Translations under genes and position numbers: made by a program
Assembly (NCBI RefSeq): GCF_000307855.1
Contig: NZ_AJLR01000048.1
Location: forward strand, 1-64,000
Direction: 5' to 3'
DNA: 64,000 nucleotides
Source of the DNA: Schinkia azotoformans LMG 9581
GTDB taxonomy: Bacteria > Bacillota > Bacilli > Bacillales > Bacillaceae_J
In this document: piece by piece, positions 60,017-64,000 of the stretch
How positions within the stretch are numbered: the first letter of the stretch is position 1
Layout: each line of letters opens with the position of its first letter
The notes under the pieces: model-generated
Seen by the model: the letters and a program-made list of their open reading frames with translations, nothing else
The model's database searches: none
Told to the model about the DNA's origin: nothing

Positions 60017-62797
60017 TCATAGCCAATCGGATAACTTTTTTAATAATACGTCGGTTTTTTCTTCATATATTTCAATCGGAGGCAACGCATGAATGAATTT
60101 TTTTCCATAGCTTTTTGTTGAGAGGCGGCGATCTAGTACAAAAACAACCCCACGATCATTTTTCGCACGAATCAGGCGTCCAAAACCTTGTTTAAATCTT
60201 AATATGGCTTGAGGTAAGAACAGATCCATGAAAGCATTTTTTCCTTCCTGTTTCATCAATTCTGACTTTCTTGCCATGATTGCATTATCTGGCGAAGAAA
60301 ATGGCAGTCTTACAATGACAATACAGCTTAAATCCTCCCCGGGGATATCGATCCCCTCCCAAAAGCTGCTTGTTCCAAAAAGGATTGCCTGTTCATGCTG
60401 TTTAAAGCTTTTTGTTAATCGGTCGCGGCTTCCACTTGAAATCCCTTGGCCAATTAAAACAAATCCGTCTAATCCAGCAGCAGCCTTAACATTGTAAAAA
60501 GTTTTTTCAAGCATATCATAGGATGTAAATAAAACGAGCATTCTTCCTCGGGTTACCCTGGCAATTTCAATAATCTTACTTGCGATTTCACAGGTAAATT
60601 CCGTTTGCTCTACATCCTTAATTTCCGGAACATCAATAGGTAGCATAAGCTGAACCTGATCCTTATAAGAAAAAGGAGAAGCTATTTTTTTTGTAATTAC
60701 TTCAAAATCCAAAAGACCTAAGCTGGATTTTATATATTGAAAAGAATCATTTATTGCTAGGGTTGCCGATGTCAGTATTACGCTTTCCTTTTTAGCGAAC
60801 AAGCGGTCAGCCAATAATTCACTTATATCGATCGGTTGACAATATAGGAAGGCAGAGTTCTGTGCACCCTTAGGTTCAATTTCGACCCATGTTACATTAT
60901 TAGATTCATGTTCAAATAACAGTTTGGAAAGACCATTGCTAATATCCCCCAAAGCCTTTCCAAGCGATTTAATGTCCGTTATTAGTCCGAATGGAGCTTC
61001 AAGCTTTTCACCTATCGATAAAATATTAAATTTTATATCCTCGAGCATTTCAATTGCTAAAAATGCATAGCTTTTCACACTCTTCCATAATGGACCTTCT
61101 TCACTTGATGAATCAAAACGATATGTGATCCGGCCTATCTCATTCTTGCTTTGCTGTTTCTGGGCTAAAGTATAAGTTCGGATTGTTCTAAATAACTCGT
61201 CAATCATATTTTTAGTTTCAATATATTGCTCCTCAACCTTATCAATTTCGGATGAAAGGCCAATGTTCATGCTTTTTGTTGCCAACTTAATTTTATGAAG
61301 CAGCTCTATTCCATCAGAAAGACCAATTTGATTTAGCAATATTTGAATAGATGTATAATCCAACTTTATCCCTAAATGGTCACTGGCAACATCATCAAGA
61401 TGATGGGCCTCATCAATCACAAGCTCACTGTAAGCTGGTATTAATGAAAAGTCACTTTTCATATCTGAAAGAAGAAGGGCATGATTCGTAATGATAAGAT
61501 CGGAAACTTCAGCTGCGTTCCGTTTTTGACGGTAATAACATCTTGAAAACCATGGGCATTCTTTGCTGCTACAACAGGAAGAATCACTTTTTACTTTATT
61601 CCAAAAAAGTCTTCCCCCAGATGATAAGTTAATTTCATCAACGTCCCCATTACTTGTTTCTGTTAGCCATACTAGTATTTGGGATTTTGTAAATATAGTA
61701 TCATACGTATCATCACTATCCGTTTCCATGCACTCTTCAAATTTCCTTAAACAAAGATAATGATGCCTCCCCTTTAATATAGTGGCTTCGAATGAAAATG
61801 GAAGAGCTTTTTTAAGGATTTTGATCTCCTGCCCCATTATTTGTTCCTGCAGATGGGTGGTATACGTGCTAATCACAATTCTCTTTCCTGTTTTTTTGGC
61901 GTGAAGAATTGATGGAAGTAGGTAGCCAATTGTTTTACCGGTTCCGGTTCCCGCTTCAAGCAATCCATGCACTCGGGTTTTAAATGCCTCTTCAATCGTT
62001 TCAATCATTTCAATTTGGCCATCCCGAATCTCAAATTTTGGATCTACTTTTTTAAGCAGGGGGATGATTGATTTGGTTTCAAAGTCATCAAAATTAAGTC
62101 TTTCATTTTCAATTTGGCTTTGTCTTCTCTGTACTTTCAATGCAATATTACGGTGAATATCATAATCTTCTGTATCGGTCAGTAATAATTGTTTTTTTTC
62201 ATTGATTATATCTTTAAGCAGGTTCTTTAGGCTGCTTTGGAAAGAAGCTGCATAGGATTGCATTTTTTTCAATGTAACTAATGGCAGGCTTTTAAGCTTT
62301 ATTAATAAATTCACCAATAATTGTGCGGTTGCCTCAGCATCGCTATCTGCACGATGGGGCTGATCATGTTCAATCGACAATTCGGTAGCAAGCTGATTTA
62401 ATTTGTAACTATTTAAAGTTGGAAACAATAATCTTGAAAGTTCAACCGTATCTAAAGTCGGGCAATTCCTCCATTTTGCCCCACATTTTCGAAACTCAGC
62501 CTTTAAAAAAGCAATGTCAAACGGAACATTATGAGCAACAAAATAAGAGTCTTCCAGCATTTCTGATAGCATTGGTGCAATTAAATCGAAGGTAGGGGCC
62601 TTGCTGAGCATTTCATCTTCAATCCCGGTAAATTGTTTAATGAAAGAAGAAAGTTTCATATTTGGATTGACAAAACTGGCAAATTGCTCAATAATCTCAC
62701 CATTTTCAATTAGAATAGCACCAATTTGAATGATTTTATCTGTACCAATTTTATTTCCGGTCGTCTCCACATCTATAACAAAAAAACGATTTTTCAT
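60017..62797 (-). CDS. dinG: DinG-family helicase-exonuclease
   Basis: 926 residues. N-terminal DEDD 3'-5' exonuclease (FVIDVETTG, HNVPFDIAFLK, HRADSDAEAT; about 1-170) fused to an XPD/DinG SF2 helicase (Walker A EAGTGTGKT, DEAH box VIDEAHHLDD, motif VI GFGRLIR). Cysteines C-x4-C-x5-C (CSSKECPWFSRC) plus a Cys in HYLCLRKF match the 4Fe-4S ligands of Escherichia coli DinG. GAGGGTG precedes the ATG. Confidence 0.95.
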   Translation of the reverse strand: MKNRFFVIDVETTGNKIGTDKIIQIGAILIENGEIIEQFASFVNPNMKLSSFIKQFTGIEDEMLSKAPTFDLIAPMLSEMLEDSYFVAHNVPFDIAFLKAEFRKCGAKWRNCPTLDTVELSRLLFPTLNSYKLNQLATELSIEHDQPHRADSDAEATAQLLVNLLIKLKSLPLVTLKKMQSYAASFQSSLKNLLKDIINEKKQLLLTDTEDYDIHRNIALKVQRRQSQIENERLNFDDFETKSIIPLLKKVDPKFEIRDGQIEMIETIEEAFKTRVHGLLEAGTGTGKTIGYLLPSILHAKKTGKRIVISTYTTHLQEQIMGQEIKILKKALPFSFEATILKGRHHYLCLRKFEECMETDSDDTYDTIFTKSQILVWLTETSNGDVDEINLSSGGRLFWNKVKSDSSCCSSKECPWFSRCYYRQKRNAAEVSDLIITNHALLLSDMKSDFSLIPAYSELVIDEAHHLDDVASDHLGIKLDYTSIQILLNQIGLSDGIELLHKIKLATKSMNIGLSSEIDKVEEQYIETKNMIDELFRTIRTYTLAQKQQSKNEIGRITYRFDSSSEEGPLWKSVKSYAFLAIEMLEDIKFNILSIGEKLEAPFGLITDIKSLGKALGDISNGLSKLLFEHESNNVTWVEIEPKGAQNSAFLYCQPIDISELLADRLFAKKESVILTSATLAINDSFQYIKSSLGLLDFEVITKKIASPFSYKDQVQLMLPIDVPEIKDVEQTEFTCEIASKIIEIARVTRGRMLVLFTSYDMLEKTFYNVKAAAGLDGFVLIGQGISSGSRDRLTKSFKQHEQAILFGTSSFWEGIDIPGEDLSCIVIVRLPFSSPDNAIMARKSELMKQEGKNAFMDLFLPQAILRFKQGFGRLIRAKNDRGVVFVLDRRLSTKSYGKKFIHALPPIEIYEEKTDVLLKKLSDWL

Positions 62798-62861
62798 CCT
62801 TACACCCTCAAACCCGTTTTCTTTTACTATCTACAAATTATAGTATAAACTTTGATAGTAT

Positions 62862-62898
62862 AAAAAGGCTTTCGCTAAAATTAAGCGAAAGCCTTTTT
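62862..62898 (-). terminator. Terminator of the pan genes
   Basis: AAAAAGGCTTTCGCT (62862-62876) pairs with AGCGAAAGCCTTTTT (62884-62898), strong on both strands, below panD. Confidence 0.9.
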
Positions 62899-62914
62899 AT
62901 TCGTCTCTATATCA

Positions 62915-63301
62915 TTATAATACAGTTGAAGCAGGTTCAGCATAAATTAATTGTTTAATTGAGTTATCTTTTTCATCCATAATGGCCACTCTTGGTTTAT
63001 GCTGAGCAATTTTATCTTCTGGGACAATCGCATACGAAATAATAATGACAATATCATTTGGTTGAACTAAACGTGCAGCAGCACCATTTAAACAAATAAC
63101 ACCGCTGCCTCGTGGACCTGCAATGACGTAGGTTTCGAGTCTTGCACCATTGTTGTTGTTGACGATCGCGACTTTTTCATTTTCAACGATTCCAACTGCA
63201 TCCAAGAGATCTTCATCAATCGTAATACTGCCAACATAATTTAAGTTCGCTTCTGTTACTCTTGCCCGATGTATTTTGGCATTCATTAATGTTCTAAACA
63301 A
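62915..63301 (-). CDS. panD: Aspartate 1-decarboxylase
   Basis: 128 residues. Self-cleaving pyruvoyl enzyme making beta-alanine; cleavage occurs between Gly and Ser in [16 protein letters not shown] at 63301 is chosen, with AGGGGGAAA 7 nt upstream, matching the usual MFRT/MYRT N-terminus. Gap of 11 nt from panC. Confidence 0.95.
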   Translation of the reverse strand: MFRTLMNAKIHRARVTEANLNYVGSITIDEDLLDAVGIVENEKVAIVNNNNGARLETYVIAGPRGSGVICLNGAAARLVQPNDIVIIISYAIVPEDKIAQHKPRVAIMDEKDNSIKQLIYAEPASTVL

Positions 63302-63312
63302 AATATTTCCCC

Positions 63313-64000
63313 CTAAATCGAAAACGTAATATTATCTATTAAACGTGCCTTTGAAAATTTCACAGCAAGTGCAATAATCATCTTGCCATTAGGTTCATTT
63401 AATTCCACTAAATCCGGATAAGAATAAATTTCTACATAGTCAATGATCCCGGACGTTTTTTCATGAACAGCATTTATGACTTCAGTTTTAACTTGATCAA
63501 GATTTTTTTCTCCATCTAAAATACGTTGAACTGCTTTTTGTAAACTTCTATACAGTTCAGGCGCAACACTACGCTCTTGTTCAGTTAGATAAACATTTCG
63601 AGAGCTTTTCGCCAAACCGTCTTCCTCCCGAACGGTTCCAACAGCGACAAGTTCAACCGGAATATTATAATCATTTATTAACCCATCAACTACAGCAACC
63701 TGTTGGGCATCCTTCAAACCAAAATAGGCACGGTCAGGCATGATAATATTAAATAGTTTCATTAAAACTGTAGCGACACCATCAAAATGACCTTCTCTTG
63801 ATTTTCCGCAAAGGACGTTTACACGTTTAGTAACGTTTATTTTAGTGGAAAGATCAACCGGGTACATTTCTCCAACTTCTGGGTAAAAAATAAAATCTAC
63901 ACCGGCATTATTAGCTAAAGTTTCGTCGCGTTCAATGTCACGGGGATAAGCATCAAAATCTTCATTTGGTCCAAATTGCAATGGATTGACAAAAATACTG
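63313..64000 (-). CDS. panC: Pantothenate synthetase, 5' end outside window
   Basis: The 3' part of panC (about 229 codons, reading [21 protein letters not shown] from the window edge). Joins pantoate and beta-alanine. Conserved [20 protein letters not shown] and YFGLKDAQQ are visible. The start codon lies beyond 64000. Upstream of panD in the pan operon. Confidence 0.95.
   Translation of the reverse strand, partial: SIFVNPLQFGPNEDFDAYPRDIERDETLANNAGVDFIFYPEVGEMYPVDLSTKINVTKRVNVLCGKSREGHFDGVATVLMKLFNIIMPDRAYFGLKDAQQVAVVDGLINDYNIPVELVAVGTVREEDGLAKSSRNVYLTEQERSVAPELYRSLQKAVQRILDGEKNLDQVKTEVINAVHEKTSGIIDYVEIYSYPDLVELNEPNGKMIIALAVKFSKARLIDNITFSI

Overview
The window looks like chromosome from a spore-forming, facultatively anaerobic member of the Bacillaceae (Neobacillus/Mesobacillus-like by gene content; species not determinable). 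It is AT-rich, uses strong GGAGG-type ribosome sites with frequent GTG/TTG starts, and carries Bacillus-specific blocks (lia operon, recU-ponA-ypoC-nth-dnaD-asnS-aspB-ypmB-ypmA-dinG-panD-panC) and several small spore-type genes. No rRNA, tRNA, CRISPR array, prophage or insertion sequence was seen.

Region 1 (about 0.4-15.3 kb) is an anaerobic respiration block: a hemerythrin-like protein, nitrate reductase narGHJI, a small protein with a CGCGG motif resembling putative radical-SAM-modified peptides, a small unknown protein, a haem-type membrane protein, a DUF2249 protein, a fused quinol nitric oxide reductase, and a formate dehydrogenase. The formate dehydrogenase is a selenoprotein: an in-frame TGA at 13392-13394 sits in the family's Cys/Sec position and is followed at the right distance by a perfect SECIS-like hairpin with a GGTCT loop. 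CRP/FNR-type sites (GTGA-N6-TCAC or variants) lie at -41.5 from plausible -10 boxes in front of the CGCGG gene, the DUF2249 gene and the NO reductase, suggesting one oxygen/NO-controlled regulon.

Region 2 (15.4-22.5 kb) holds motAB, the 5'-3' exonuclease ypcP, two small genes and a compact cell-envelope stress operon liaI-liaH-liaF-liaS-liaR without liaG. Region 3 (22.6-32.5 kb) is mixed: an orphan sensor kinase with an AcoR-like sensor domain in an operon with a thiamine-diphosphate enzyme, small spore genes (YjcZ, CotD-like), a decayed stretch, a transporter, a small gene module between twin terminators, a nucleotidyltransferase and a GntR-controlled ABC transporter.

Region 4 (32.5-48.2 kb) is a catabolic island: pobA (4-hydroxybenzoate hydroxylase) with a near-perfect CcpA cre site, two IclR regulators separated by an interspersed repeat that supplies the stop codon of the first, an AbrB-type membrane protein, a complete branched-chain-type ABC importer with binding protein, an enoyl-CoA hydratase, a 3-hydroxyacyl-CoA dehydrogenase, an acyl-CoA synthetase, a decaying hydratase paralogue and a large GAF/PucR-type regulator. 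Together these suggest uptake and CoA-dependent side-chain shortening of an aromatic or related acid, feeding into protocatechuate; the substrate is inferred.

Region 5 (48.2-64 kb) is conserved Bacillus core: small spore-type proteins including sspM, then yppC, recU, ponA, ypoC, nth, dnaD, asnS, aspB, ypmB, ypmA, dinG, panD and the 3' part of panC, which runs off the window end.
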